64,000 bases of DNA, from NCBI GenBank assembly GCA_963764315.1, contig CAVXSB010000009.1, forward strand, positions 1 to 64,000, in the 5' to 3' direction. Below the pieces are notes generated by a model that made no database searches, was not told the origin of the DNA, and saw only the letters and a list, made by a program, of their open reading frames with translations. This document shows, piece by piece, positions 33,416-41,740 of this stretch (position 1 is its first letter; the number at the start of each line of letters is the position of its first letter). Source of the DNA: DATLWN01 sp963764315 (GTDB taxonomy: Bacteria; Pseudomonadota; Zetaproteobacteria; Mariprofundales; Mariprofundaceae). Made by a program: the position numbers and the translations under genes.

Positions 33416-34945
33416 TTATCCCTTCAGGCTTCGCGCAAATTCTTCAACGATCGCGGAAACGCGGCCGGAGCTCTCCTCCAGCTGTTGGGATCTCGACAGC
33501 ATCTCGGATGCGGAGCGCCCTGTTTCCTCGGCGGCCGTCGACACATCGCCAATGCTGCCGGTCACCTCGGAAACGCTGACGCTGGCGTGCTGGACGCTGG
33601 CGGAGATCTCGTGGGCGGCCGTAGCCTGCTCCTCGGCGGCGGCGGTGATGGTGGCATTGATGTCGCTGGCACGCTTGATGATGCTGGCGATGCCGGCGAT
33701 GGCCTCGCTGCTCTGCTTGCTCTCGACCTGCAGGCGGTTGATCTGCGTGGAGATCTTCTCGGTGGCATGTGCCGTCTGGTTGGCCAGTTCCTTGACCTCG
33801 CCGGCCACGACGGCGAAGCCGCGCCCGGCATCTCCGGCGCGGGCCGCCTCGATGGAGGCGTTCAGGGCCAGCAGATTGGTCTGCTCGGCGATGTCGGAGA
33901 TCAGCTTCACGATCTGGCCGATCTCCTGAGACGCCTGGCCGAGCGCGTCGACGGTCTGGGTGGTGCCTTCGGCCTGATGCACGGCATCGTCGCTGATCTG
34001 CTTGGCTTCCCGGATCTGGCGTGTGACCTCGGCGATGGAGGCGGAAAGCTCCTCGGCGGCAGCGGCCACGGTGGCGACGTTGTGGCTGGCCTGCTCGGCT
34101 CCGTTGGAAGCCGCCGAGGCCTGGCGCGAGGACTCCTCGGCGCTGGCGGCAAGCCCATCCGCGCCTGCCTTCATTTCCTGTGCGAGGGATGACAGCCGTG
34201 CGATCTCGTCGTGAATGCCCGTCTCGAAGGCCTGGGTGCGTCGGGATAGCTGATCGGTCATGTCATCCCACGTCACCATGATATCGGTCCATTCCCCGGT
34301 GTTATTGCACATCGCATAGGCGCTGAAATGGATCGTGTGTCCACCGATCGAGAAGTTCGAGTGCAGGGGGAAGGCGGATTGCTCTGCCAGCATGCGTCGC
34401 TGATGGCCGACGTCCTTGTGGAAGATATCGATGCTCTTACCGAGGATCTGGTTCGCCTTGCAGGGCAGGTGCTGTTCGATGTCGGTGAAGAGCCTGACGG
34501 ATGCCGGGTTGAGGTAAGTGATGGTCAGGCTGTGCCGGTCTGCGAGCATGATCGGCAGCGCGATGGTTTCGGTGATCTGCTTACAGGTGGTCGCTGCCGA
34601 CAGTGAGCTTTCAACGGATTCGAACCCCCGCTTCAGTCCCTGCCATATATCGGTGCCCTGCCATTCCAGTTTGCCGCCGAGAAGCCTGCTCGCATCCCGC
34701 ATGAGGGCGCTCAGGGGAGAGAGAACCTGGCGTTGCATGCTAAGCGCCATCAGGGCCGCCAGTACGAGGAAGACCCCGGCATGCCAGATCTCCACATGCT
34801 GGCTGCCGATGAGCTTATGCTGTTGCAAGGCCGTGATCAGTGTCAGGCCCACGGCGGGCACCAGCAACAGGATGCCTGCCTGGGTCAGCAGGATATTCCG
34901 GCCGGTGGTCGCTTTGGGCTGTGCAACATCGGAAGCCTTTGGCAT
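33416..34945 (-). CDS. Methyl-accepting chemotaxis protein with PAS-like sensor region
   Basis: 509 residues. Two hydrophobic stretches near the N-terminus (GILLLVPAVGLTLITA near 28-43; VFLVLAALMALSM near 57-69) separated by a very short loop, so there is no large periplasmic domain. A PAS-like cytoplasmic sensor follows (about 125-235: ITYLNPASVRLFTDIEQ...), then the signalling domain with the hairpin tip EQTNLLALNASIEAARAG and methylation helices. Cytoplasmic sensing (redox or small molecule) is inferred. The signalling part is nearly identical to the next MCP. First base of the CheZ-like gene is 11 bases downstream. Confidence 0.9.
   Translation of the reverse strand: MPKASDVAQPKATTGRNILLTQAGILLLVPAVGLTLITALQQHKLIGSQHVEIWHAGVFLVLAALMALSMQRQVLSPLSALMRDASRLLGGKLEWQGTDIWQGLKRGFESVESSLSAATTCKQITETIALPIMLADRHSLTITYLNPASVRLFTDIEQHLPCKANQILGKSIDIFHKDVGHQRRMLAEQSAFPLHSNFSIGGHTIHFSAYAMCNNTGEWTDIMVTWDDMTDQLSRRTQAFETGIHDEIARLSSLAQEMKAGADGLAASAEESSRQASAASNGAEQASHNVATVAAAAEELSASIAEVTRQIREAKQISDDAVHQAEGTTQTVDALGQASQEIGQIVKLISDIAEQTNLLALNASIEAARAGDAGRGFAVVAGEVKELANQTAHATEKISTQINRLQVESKQSSEAIAGIASIIKRASDINATITAAAEEQATAAHEISASVQHASVSVSEVTGSIGDVSTAAEETGRSASEMLSRSQQLEESSGRVSAIVEEFARSLKG
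33588..34149. repeat. Duplicated MCP signalling module, copy 1
   Basis: 562-base stretch coding the receptor signalling domain, almost identical to 35259-35820 (offset 1671 bases) in DNA and protein. The sensor halves of the two genes are unrelated. Indicates duplication with sensor exchange or gene conversion. Confidence 0.85.
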
Positions 34946-34993
34946 GTTCTACTCTCCTGCAAGGTCATTTCCTCTTCACCGTCATGAAACCGC

Positions 34994-35045
34994 ATCCCTG
35001 CCGCATATCGCCTTGACCTGTGCCATGGCGATACCCGGCAGGGAT
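34994..35045 (-). terminator. Long hairpin between the two MCP genes
   Basis: Ten-base stem ATCCCTGCCG (34994-35003) / CGGCAGGGAT (35036-35045) with an inner seven-base stem TATCGCC/GGCGATA. Lies 32 bases after the mcp2 stop, upstream of mcp1. Probably a (partial) terminator or mRNA stabiliser; no T tract. Confidence 0.6.
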
Positions 35046-35077
35046 GGGTTGTTACGAATCAGCAATATCCATGCCGA

Positions 35078-36898
35078 TTACGCATTGGCGAGGTTCAGGT
35101 TGGACACGAACTGCGTTACGATGGTTTCAAGCTCCTCGGTGTTCGATTGCAATTGCTGCGCCGCCGAAAGCATTTCCGATGCGGAACGCCCCGTATCCTC
35201 GGCAGCTCCCGACACATCGCTGACGCTGCCGGTGACCTCGGCGACGCTGGCATTGGCATGCTGGACGCTGGCCGAGATCTCGTGGGCTGCCGTGGCCTGT
35301 TCCTCGGCGGCTGCCGTGATGGCGGCATTGATGTCGCTGGCACGCTTGATGATGCTGGCGATGCCGGCGATGGCCTCGCTGCTCTGCTTGCTCTCGACCT
35401 GCAGGCGGTTGATCTGCGTCGAGATCTTCTCGGTGGCGCGGGCCGTCTGGTTGGCCAGCTCCTTGACCTCGCCGGCCACGACGGCGAAGCCGCGCCCGGC
35501 ATCTCCGGCTCGGGCCGCCTCGATGGAGGCGTTCAGGGCCAGCAGATTGGTCTGCTCGGCGATGTCAGAGATCAGCTGCACGATCTGGCCGATTTCCTGG
35601 GATGCCTGGCCGAGTGTGACGACGGTCTGGGTAGTGCTTTCGGCCTGATGCACGGCCTCGTCGCTGATCTGCTTGGACTCCCGGATCTGGCGTGTGACCT
35701 CGGCGATGGAGGCGGAAAGCTCCTCGGCGGCGGCGGCCACGGTGGCGACGTTGTGGCTGGCCTGCTCGGCGCCGTTGGAGGCCACCGATGCCTGGCGCGA
35801 GGACTCCTCGGCGCTGGCGGCCAGGCTCTGGGAACGGCTGTCGACCTGTACCGAGATGCTGCCCAGACTCTTGGTGACGCGATCGATATCGCCCTGGAAG
35901 GCCTTCGTCTTTTCAAGCTGCTCGGCGGTCCTGCGGTGTTCGCCTGCCAGGCTGTCGAGGTTTTCATTGATGATGCTTGCCACGCGCTGCATCTCCGTGC
36001 TCAGGCCGCGCCGGTCGACGCGGCGCTCCAGGTCGCCCTGGCTCATGGCCTCCAGCGAGGCAGTGGTTTCCTGCAGGAAGGCCTCGGTGTTGTCGCCGAG
36101 GTTGTTCACGGCGATGGCCAGCTGGCCGAGCGGGTCCTTACAGGGGATCAGGCGGATGCGTGGCTCCATGCTGCCGGTCGCCCATTCGCCTACGACGGCG
36201 AGGATGGGGCTGATGCGGCGGTAGATGATGACGTCGAAGAGCAGATTGGCCAGGACGCCGATGAGCAGCACGATGCCGAGCATCACCCACAGCTGCAGCT
36301 TGGTGGATTTGACCGCGTGATAGACGACATCCATGGACGCATCGACCTGCTTCGTGTTGGCGTTGGCCAGGGCCTCGATTTCGTCACTGACGGTCTTGGC
36401 GGTCGTATCCATGGCGGTCGACAGTTTGCGGCCGTCGGCTGTCTTGCCGGCGCCATAGGCCTGCACCATGCGCTCCGCCTGATCCTGGAATGTGGAGAAA
36501 TCGAGGACGAGTTGCTTGACTTGGTTTGCCATGTCGGGTTCCTTGGCATACACGTCGAGCAGATGGCCGGTGTCGTTATAGAATACCTGCGCGGTGTTTT
36601 CGGCCTGGTTGTATATGTCTTTGTTTCCGGTCAGCGCCGCATCGATGTACTGGCGATACGAATTGGCTAGGTGCTGGCGCTGCTGGATGATGGCGAGCAA
36701 CTGCGGAAGCTTGGTATCGCGGGTGCTGTGGACGTCGGTCTCTACCGTGTTGACGTTGCGCACGGCCAGCGATACCTGGACCAGCACCTGCAGGGTGACG
36801 ATGCCGAATGCGGCAATGATGAGCCAACGTAAGGGCACGCGCATCAGCATCCGCATGATGCCGCCGTTATCATTGTTCTTCTTTGCTTTTTTGCTCAT
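35078..36898 (-). CDS. Methyl-accepting chemotaxis protein with periplasmic four-helix sensor
   Basis: 606 residues. TM1 near 18-40, a periplasmic all-helical region of about 160 residues (LPQLLAIIQQRQHLANSYRQ; four-helix-bundle MCP style), TM2 near 208-228 (MLGIVLLIGVLANLLFDVII), HAMP-like linker (LEAMSQGDLERRVDRRG), and the signalling domain with the conserved tip (EQTNLLALNASIEAARAG). The last residues, NLNLANA, have no CheR-docking NWETF-type pentapeptide. First gene of the chemotaxis operon. The ligand is unknown. Confidence 0.92.
   Translation of the reverse strand: MSKKAKKNNDNGGIMRMLMRVPLRWLIIAAFGIVTLQVLVQVSLAVRNVNTVETDVHSTRDTKLPQLLAIIQQRQHLANSYRQYIDAALTGNKDIYNQAENTAQVFYNDTGHLLDVYAKEPDMANQVKQLVLDFSTFQDQAERMVQAYGAGKTADGRKLSTAMDTTAKTVSDEIEALANANTKQVDASMDVVYHAVKSTKLQLWVMLGIVLLIGVLANLLFDVIIYRRISPILAVVGEWATGSMEPRIRLIPCKDPLGQLAIAVNNLGDNTEAFLQETTASLEAMSQGDLERRVDRRGLSTEMQRVASIINENLDSLAGEHRRTAEQLEKTKAFQGDIDRVTKSLGSISVQVDSRSQSLAASAEESSRQASVASNGAEQASHNVATVAAAAEELSASIAEVTRQIRESKQISDEAVHQAESTTQTVVTLGQASQEIGQIVQLISDIAEQTNLLALNASIEAARAGDAGRGFAVVAGEVKELANQTARATEKISTQINRLQVESKQSSEAIAGIASIIKRASDINAAITAAAEEQATAAHEISASVQHANASVAEVTGSVSDVSGAAEDTGRSASEMLSAAQQLQSNTEELETIVTQFVSNLNLANA
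35259..35820. repeat. Duplicated MCP signalling module, copy 2
   Basis: Partner of 33588-34149; see there for comparison. Confidence 0.85.
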
Positions 36899-37207
36899 CT
36901 CTCGTCCCTCCTGTACATGCGATGATCCTCCCTACCGAACCTTCAGGCCTGGGGTTGTCGGGGGTAAAGAAGCAATTTTCGGGCCACTGCGACCATGGGC
37001 GTGGTGTTGATGTTTTTTTGTGCGCTGCCTTTGTTATCGAGCCAATCACCGTTGTCAGGCCCCTGCTCTAACGGTATGACGCCGATGCCTTAGGGGCATG
37101 GATATTGGCATGGTTCTGGCTTTGTTGTACGAATGAGCCATGGCGCACGGCCGCGGCGTCATTTGTATGACGAATGTCATAATATTGACTTAATTGGAGG
37201 AGGACAT
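36899..37207. other. Intergenic region between mcp2 and the cheY-cheX pair
   Basis: 309 bases between divergent genes. It holds ribosome sites for both (ggagggacgagag for mcp2; ggaggaggacat for cheY) and a short inverted repeat ATGACGAATGTCAT about 40 bases before cheY. No convincing sigma-28 or sigma-54 promoter was found here; a sigma-70-type promoter for cheY is possible around cataatattgac. Confidence 0.6.
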
Positions 37208-37567
37208 ATGAAGATGTTGATTGTCGACGATAGCAAGGCCATGCGCATGATCGTCAAGCGTAGCCTGCGCCAGGTCGGGTATTCGGATGAAGGGATGCAA
37301 GAGGCCGATAATGGCAGTAACGCGCTGGCGGCCATCAAGGCGGACTGCCCCGATTTCGTACTTTGCGACTGGAATATGCCCGAAATGTCCGGCATCGAGT
37401 TGCTGAAGGCCCTGCGCGCGGAAGGCATTGGCGTGAAGTTCGGCTTCATCACCTCAATCGCCACGCCGGAGATTCGTCAGGAAGCCGAGGCCGCGGGGGC
37501 GCTGTTCGTCATCGGCAAGCCTTTTGCGCCCGAGAAGCTCAAAGAAGCCCTGGATAATGCGTCATGA
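37208..37567 (+). CDS. CheY-like response regulator (second copy)
   Basis: 119-residue single receiver. D7-D8, Asp54 (VLCDWNMPEMSG), Thr82-Ser83 and Lys104 (VIGKPF) are present, so it can be phosphorylated. ATG 37208 with a strong ribosome site (ggaggaggacat). Overlaps the CheX-like gene by four bases, which suggests that gene's product dephosphorylates it. Confidence 0.92.
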   Translation: MKMLIVDDSKAMRMIVKRSLRQVGYSDEGMQEADNGSNALAAIKADCPDFVLCDWNMPEMSGIELLKALRAEGIGVKFGFITSIATPEIRQEAEAAGALFVIGKPFAPEKLKEALDNAS

Positions 37568-38160
37568 GTGCGGCGGCCCAAATGACGTCCTCTAAAACCG
37601 CTGAGGATTGGCTGGAGGTGCTGATGTCGGTGACCGAGGAGTTCGCGCACGAGAGCCTCGGTTTCGCATCCTATACCAATCAGGGGCGCCATGGCTCAGC
37701 GCCTAAATCCGGAACCGGCACCTATATCCCCCTGGTGGGGGCGCGCGCTTCCCTGGAGATGGGCATCGTGTCGACCGATATCGGCTGCCAGCAGCTCGCC
37801 GGCGCCTTGTTGGGCATGGGTGCCGATGAGTCGGCGGAGTTGCCCGAGGACGATGTGGTCGATGCCTTTTGCGAGATCATCAATATCGTCTCCGGCGTGG
37901 TGAAGCAGCGCGTCAACGAGGAGGATTCGAGCTTCAATCTGGGATTGCCGATCTTCGTCAAGGGACAGATCCGCGTCATGGAGCATCAGGGTACGGCGGT
38001 TGCGGACGTGCAGATCGGGGATATCCCCGTGCAACTGGTCGTGGTGACGCCGACGGCGCTAGGGGGAGGAGGGATACGTGCAAAGGGGCAGGGATGCCCC
38101 TTTTCGATTGCCGGTCGTTCAGGCGGCGCCGGCATCCTGATAGATATCCCGGATCAGTGA
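37564..38160 (+). CDS. CheX-like phosphatase with odd C-terminal extension
   Basis: 198 residues. CheC/CheX-type fold, with the single active helix VVDAFCEIINIVSGVVK containing E104-x-x-N107, the phosphatase motif of CheX. Likely dephosphorylates the neighbouring CheY. The domain ends near residue 160 (IPVQLVVV). The remaining 38 residues are Gly-rich, read through a strong hairpin terminator (38082-38103) and overlap oxyR by 42 bases, so the extension is suspicious: one missing base would end the gene at about 38061. Confidence 0.75.
   Translation: MSAAAQMTSSKTAEDWLEVLMSVTEEFAHESLGFASYTNQGRHGSAPKSGTGTYIPLVGARASLEMGIVSTDIGCQQLAGALLGMGADESAELPEDDVVDAFCEIINIVSGVVKQRVNEEDSSFNLGLPIFVKGQIRVMEHQGTAVADVQIGDIPVQLVVVTPTALGGGGIRAKGQGCPFSIAGRSGGAGILIDIPDQ
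38082..38103. terminator. Bidirectional terminator between cheX-like and oxyR
   Basis: Perfect nine-base stem AAAGGGGCA / TGCCCCTTT with loop ggga, then tttt on the plus strand. Lies just past the oxyR stop on the minus strand, but inside the annotated 3' end of the cheX-like gene. Confidence 0.8.
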
Positions 38161-39033
38161 TCCGAAAGCCCTGAACTCCTTGTCGCGTCCACTGCCCTTG
38201 CGCCAGGCCAGGCCGATCTGCCGGTAGCTGCCCGCGGGCAGCGCGTGCAGCGCGATATCCGAGCCCTGCAGCATGATGGAACTTCGGGCCATGGACGGGA
38301 TGAAGGTGACGCCCAGATCGAGGGCGACCATCTGCAGCAGCGTCTGCAGGCTCGTGGCCGAGAAGCGGCTGATCTGCTCCGTCTGGTGCAGCTCGCAGGC
38401 ATGCAGGGCATGGTCGCGCAGGCAATGCCCATCATCGAGCAACAGGATGCTTTCCTCGGGTAGCACCTGCAGGTCGATATCGCCGGTCTGGTCCTTCAGC
38501 CAGCGCGTATGCCGGTAGCAGGCGAACAGGAAGGGATCGTCGAACAGCGGTAGCTTCACCACTCCTCGCATCTCGAAGGGCAGGGCGATCAGGATCAGAT
38601 CCAGCCTGCCCGTCAGCAATTGTTCATGAATGATGTGGGTTTTGTCCTCGCGCAGGTACAGCTGCAGATTCGGAAAACGCGCATGGAGCCGGGGCATTAT
38701 GGCGGGAAGCAGGAAGGGGGCGATCGTCGGGATGACCCCGAGCCTGAGGCGCCCGCTCAAAGGCTCCTTGCTGCTCGCAGCCATGTCGACCAGCGTCTCG
38801 ATGTCCCCCAGGCAGAGGCGGGCCTGAGCGGCGATGGCGCGCCCGGCCTCCGTGAACGTCAGACTCCGGTTCGTGCGGTCCACCAGATGGGTGTTCAGCT
38901 TGGCCTCCAGTTCCTTGATCGCCAGGCTGAATGCCGATTGTGAGATGTGGCAGGCGACGGCGGCCTTGCCGAAGTGGCGGTGATCGTCGAGCGCGACGAG
39001 AAAGCGTAATTGCTTGAGGGTGGGCTCCGACAT
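38119..39033 (-). CDS. oxyR: LysR-type peroxide sensor OxyR
   Basis: 304-residue transcription factor. LysR helix-turn-helix at the start (FGKAAVACHISQSAFSLAIK), and a C-terminal sensor domain with GHCLRDHALHAC: Cys204 and Cys213, nine apart, matching the redox pair Cys199/Cys208 of E. coli OxyR. Divergent from a cytochrome c peroxidase gene, a likely target. Unusual neighbour within a flagellar locus. Confidence 0.9.
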   Translation of the reverse strand: MSEPTLKQLRFLVALDDHRHFGKAAVACHISQSAFSLAIKELEAKLNTHLVDRTNRSLTFTEAGRAIAAQARLCLGDIETLVDMAASSKEPLSGRLRLGVIPTIAPFLLPAIMPRLHARFPNLQLYLREDKTHIIHEQLLTGRLDLILIALPFEMRGVVKLPLFDDPFLFACYRHTRWLKDQTGDIDLQVLPEESILLLDDGHCLRDHALHACELHQTEQISRFSATSLQTLLQMVALDLGVTFIPSMARSSIMLQGSDIALHALPAGSYRQIGLAWRKGSGRDKEFRAFGSLIRDIYQDAGAA

Positions 39034-39064
39034 ATCGCCTCCGGATGCAAGTTTTATTATTTGT

Positions 39065-39101
39065 ATAGTAAATCATTATCGTGAAAACAATCAATTTCTC
39101 A
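39065..39101. promoter_or_regulatory. Candidate OxyR site in the oxyR-peroxidase gap
   Basis: Four tetramers spaced by seven bases each, ATAG-TTAT-ACAA-CTCA, approximate the OxyR pattern ATAG-N7-CTAT-N7-ATAG-N7-CTAT. The first half-site matches best. Spacing is exact but the right half is weak. Lies between the two divergent genes in a short AT-rich stretch. Confidence 0.35.
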
Positions 39102-39201
39102 TCGGTATAAGCCCGCCCTATATTCCTGCCCATGACCGGAGGCTGCGGTTCGGCTCTGCCATCCGCACCGTGCCGGCATCATTGTCAGAGGGGTGTTTGC
39201 C

Positions 39202-40236
39202 ATGATCAGATTTGGATTCAGATTCAGCATGCTTGTCTTGCCGGGGTTGCTGGCCGTACTGGCCCTGTCCATCCCCGCCCAGGCGGAGGACCTGTCGATA
39301 TGGGCGCTGCCCGCAGTACCGGTGCCAGCGGACAACCCGCAGACGAAGGCGAAGATCCATCTGGGTCATCAATTGATCTTCGAGAACCGGCTGTCGAAGA
39401 ACGCATCGATGAGCTGTGCGGGCTGCCATATGCCGTTCGCCGGTGGCGCCGGTCATACGGCGCGTGCCTTCGGGCATGGCGGCGAGCTCGGTCGCTGGGC
39501 GCCGTCGTGGATCAACTCAGGTTACAACACCTTCCAGTTCTGGGACGGCCGTGCAGCCTCGCTGGAGGAGCAGACGGGCGAGCTTCCGGGTCATATGGGT
39601 CCGATCAGTGCCCCGGGCGAGATGGCGGGAAATCCGGAGGACGGGGCGAAGGTGCTGAATGCGATCCCGGGCTATAAGCGTGAGTTCGAGAAGGTGTTCG
39701 GGGGACCGGCGACACCGGATCGCATCGCCAAGGCGATGGCCGCCTATGAGCGCACGCTGAACGCCACCCAGTCGCCGTTCCAGCGCTATGTGCGGGGCGA
39801 TGCGAAGGCGCTGAGCGCGGCGGCGAAGCGCGGATTCGAACTGTTCCAGGGCAAGGCCCAGTGCATCGCCTGCCATACGCCGCCACTGCTGACGGACAAC
39901 GACTTCCACAACATCGGCGTGCCGCAGGTGGGTCCTCTGAAGGAGGACGACGGTCGCATGGCGGTGACGCACGATGCCAAGGACAAGGGCAAGTTCAAGA
40001 CGCCGTCGCTGTACAACTCGGGCTCGTTCCTGTTCTACATGCACGACGGGGCGTTCACGACGCTCAGCCAGGTGGTCGCACACTACAACGTGGGCGGCAA
40101 CCCGAAGGATGCGAACCAGAGTCCGATCATTGTGCCGCTGCACCTGACAAAGAAGGAGCAGTCGGACCTGATCGCCTTCCTGCACAGCCTCACCGACACG
40201 CGCCTGAACCATATCCACAGGCCCAGGCTGCCGTGA
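39202..40236 (+). CDS. Di-haem cytochrome c peroxidase
   Basis: 344-residue periplasmic enzyme reducing H2O2 to water with electrons from cytochrome c. Signal peptide (MLVLPGLLAVLALSIPAQA). Two haem-binding CxxCH motifs: C72AGCH76 and C221IACH225, as in the CcpA/MauG superfamily. Start ATG 39202 has agagggg upstream; a GTG three codons earlier is possible. Paired with oxyR, so peroxide induction is likely. Followed by a hairpin at 40254-40276. Confidence 0.93.
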   Translation: MIRFGFRFSMLVLPGLLAVLALSIPAQAEDLSIWALPAVPVPADNPQTKAKIHLGHQLIFENRLSKNASMSCAGCHMPFAGGAGHTARAFGHGGELGRWAPSWINSGYNTFQFWDGRAASLEEQTGELPGHMGPISAPGEMAGNPEDGAKVLNAIPGYKREFEKVFGGPATPDRIAKAMAAYERTLNATQSPFQRYVRGDAKALSAAAKRGFELFQGKAQCIACHTPPLLTDNDFHNIGVPQVGPLKEDDGRMAVTHDAKDKGKFKTPSLYNSGSFLFYMHDGAFTTLSQVVAHYNVGGNPKDANQSPIIVPLHLTKKEQSDLIAFLHSLTDTRLNHIHRPRLP

Positions 40237-40253
40237 GGGGCTGGAAACGAGCA

Positions 40254-40276
40254 GGGGCGGGCCATCGGCCCGCCCC
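40254..40276 (+). terminator. Hairpin after the cytochrome c peroxidase gene
   Basis: Perfect ten-base stem GGGGCGGGCC / GGCCCGCCCC around atc, 17 bases after the stop codon. There is no T tract. Confidence 0.6.
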
Positions 40277-40758
40277 GTCACATTCCGCCATCAAACCGGC
40301 TCTCCATGCCATGACCAGAAAGTTAGATCATCGATTCGATCAGGTGCCTGGAACGCAATGCTGGGCGCCGTCTAATGGCCAAACACGTGCGGAAACGCCA
40401 TCCATGAGGGTGTCCGCCCTTCGCTGAAGATCAGACACTGCATAAATGACCTACCAACGATTGACGAGCTTCACATCGCCTGTGTTCATGTGCGTATGGG
40501 CGGATAACTGGCCGCGATAGGCTTTCTCCGCGGACCCGTTGGCATGGTTCATTGCCAAGATGCCAGATTCACTATACCGGTGCTGTACGGTGCCCCCGCG
40601 GCCGGCGAACATTTGCTTCACCGAGCCCGGGGGCACTTTCAGGTTCTGGTTGCTATGCCCGTGTAGGCTATGTCGTCCACCTCGATCCACTGGAAGCTAC
40701 AACAGCCGGATTGCCGACACAGTCGGCATCGAGGCTGTGTAAAAACGCAGATATTTTC
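40277..40758. other. Gene-poor stretch after the peroxidase gene
   Basis: About 480 bases with no gene I can support. A minus-strand frame of 79 codons (40451-40690) is open and reads plausibly near its end (LSAHTHMNTGDVKLVNRW), but it has no clear ribosome site or family, so it may be a decayed fragment. Composition becomes AT-richer to the right. Confidence 0.5.
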
Positions 40759-40854
40759 TTATGCTTTGCTCTTGGTATCTCTGGCCGCGCACTTGGCAAA
40801 GAATACAAACGGAACAGCGAGTGCAATAAAGAATAAAGCTACTTCAACATACAT
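40759..40854 (-). CDS. 31-residue membrane peptide
   Basis: ATG 40854 with aggag seven bases upstream; sequence MYVEVALFFIALAVPFVFFA then a short basic tail (KCAARDTKSKA), stop TAA at 40759-40761. One strong hydrophobic helix followed by a positively charged end, the look of small inner-membrane subunits or regulators. No family recognised. Too short for usual gene finders; the ribosome site and amino-acid pattern are the support. Confidence 0.45.
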   Translation of the reverse strand: MYVEVALFFIALAVPFVFFAKCAARDTKSKA

Positions 40855-41182
40855 GAATGACTCCTATTGATCTAATATAGTAAGGGTAAAATATAGTCCG
40901 ATATGAAAAAATATTACAACCTTACTGAATTTAGGCATAATGGACCAACATAGCCACCATTTACGGTTAAATACGCATCATTTTTATGGCTTAAAGCTTA
41001 AAACCACAGGCTGGTTATGGCCTGAGCGATAAGGCCGCAAACCAATTGTGGTTTGAAAGTGGCTGATTGCAGACGGCTGCGGATGCGCTAGGTCTCCGGA
41101 CTCCTGGTGCAGCATTCACACTTGAGATACTTCCCTTGGCTATTAGCTTTCTGATAGAGGTACAGCTTCTGGGAGGAATTCT
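40855..41182. other. AT-rich intergenic stretch with inverted repeat
   Basis: About 330 bases, clearly AT-richer than the flanks. It contains an eight-base inverted repeat AAACCACA (41001-41008) / TGTGGTTT (41047-41054) flanking a smaller ggcc/ggcc pair. The ribosome site of the next gene (gggaggaattct) is at its end. No other gene seen; may be acquired DNA. Confidence 0.5.
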
Positions 41183-41530
41183 ATGCGTGGCAACATGGGA
41201 AATCTTGGGACGGATCATCTTCTTGAGAACGATGCGTCTGAGGCGCAGTACGAACGTGCGAGGGGCTGGATGAGGCATGCCAAGGGTTTGCTAAAGATAT
41301 TGGCTCTTGGGTTGATGTTGGCGTGTGGTACTGCTTATGCGTCAGAGCCAGCATCCCCAGTTCCAGTCACAATGGCTAAGAACAAGGTAAATCACCCCGA
41401 TTCCACCCTAAATCTTGCTTCTGCTGCCGTGGGCGACGATATCACGGATTGGAGCATTGCTATTCTCGCCATAATAGCTGGTATGTTCTTTGCCATAAAT
41501 TTCTTTGATTCCCGAAAAAATGACAGGTAA
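41183..41530 (+). CDS. Hypothetical membrane protein
   Basis: 115 residues. ATG 41183 has an excellent ribosome site (gggaggaattct). A hydrophilic N-terminus, a hydrophobic segment (LLKILALGLMLACGTAYA near 35-52), a middle loop and a second helix (IAILAIIAGMFFAINFF near 91-107). The first helix could be a signal peptide beginning at Met30. No family recognised. Sits in the AT-rich stretch between the peroxidase gene and fliP, with different base composition from the flagellar genes. Confidence 0.65.
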   Translation: MRGNMGNLGTDHLLENDASEAQYERARGWMRHAKGLLKILALGLMLACGTAYASEPASPVPVTMAKNKVNHPDSTLNLASAAVGDDITDWSIAILAIIAGMFFAINFFDSRKNDR

Positions 41531-41740
41531 TAATTGCGTGCCTATTTGATGGCTGGGATAAACGCTGGTCTTTACCAAGAACGGTCAAAAAAGCTGAGCC
41601 TTGAAAAATCCCCCCGCACATCATGTCCATGATTGGACGGTTTCTACCTTTGGCTTCGCGCTGCTTATGTGGCCGGTGACGCTCGCCTAACGGTTTAGGT
41701 GGAAGCTGGGTGAGTACGGCTTGCTGTGGAACGAACCCGA

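Noticed and set aside
36899..37207. Sigma-28 promoter upstream of mcp2.
   Set aside because: The best candidate has at least two mismatches in the -10 box and poor spacing.
40451..40690. 79-codon minus-strand gene after the peroxidase gene.
   Set aside because: No ribosome site, motif or context; left as an open possibility in the intergenic note only.
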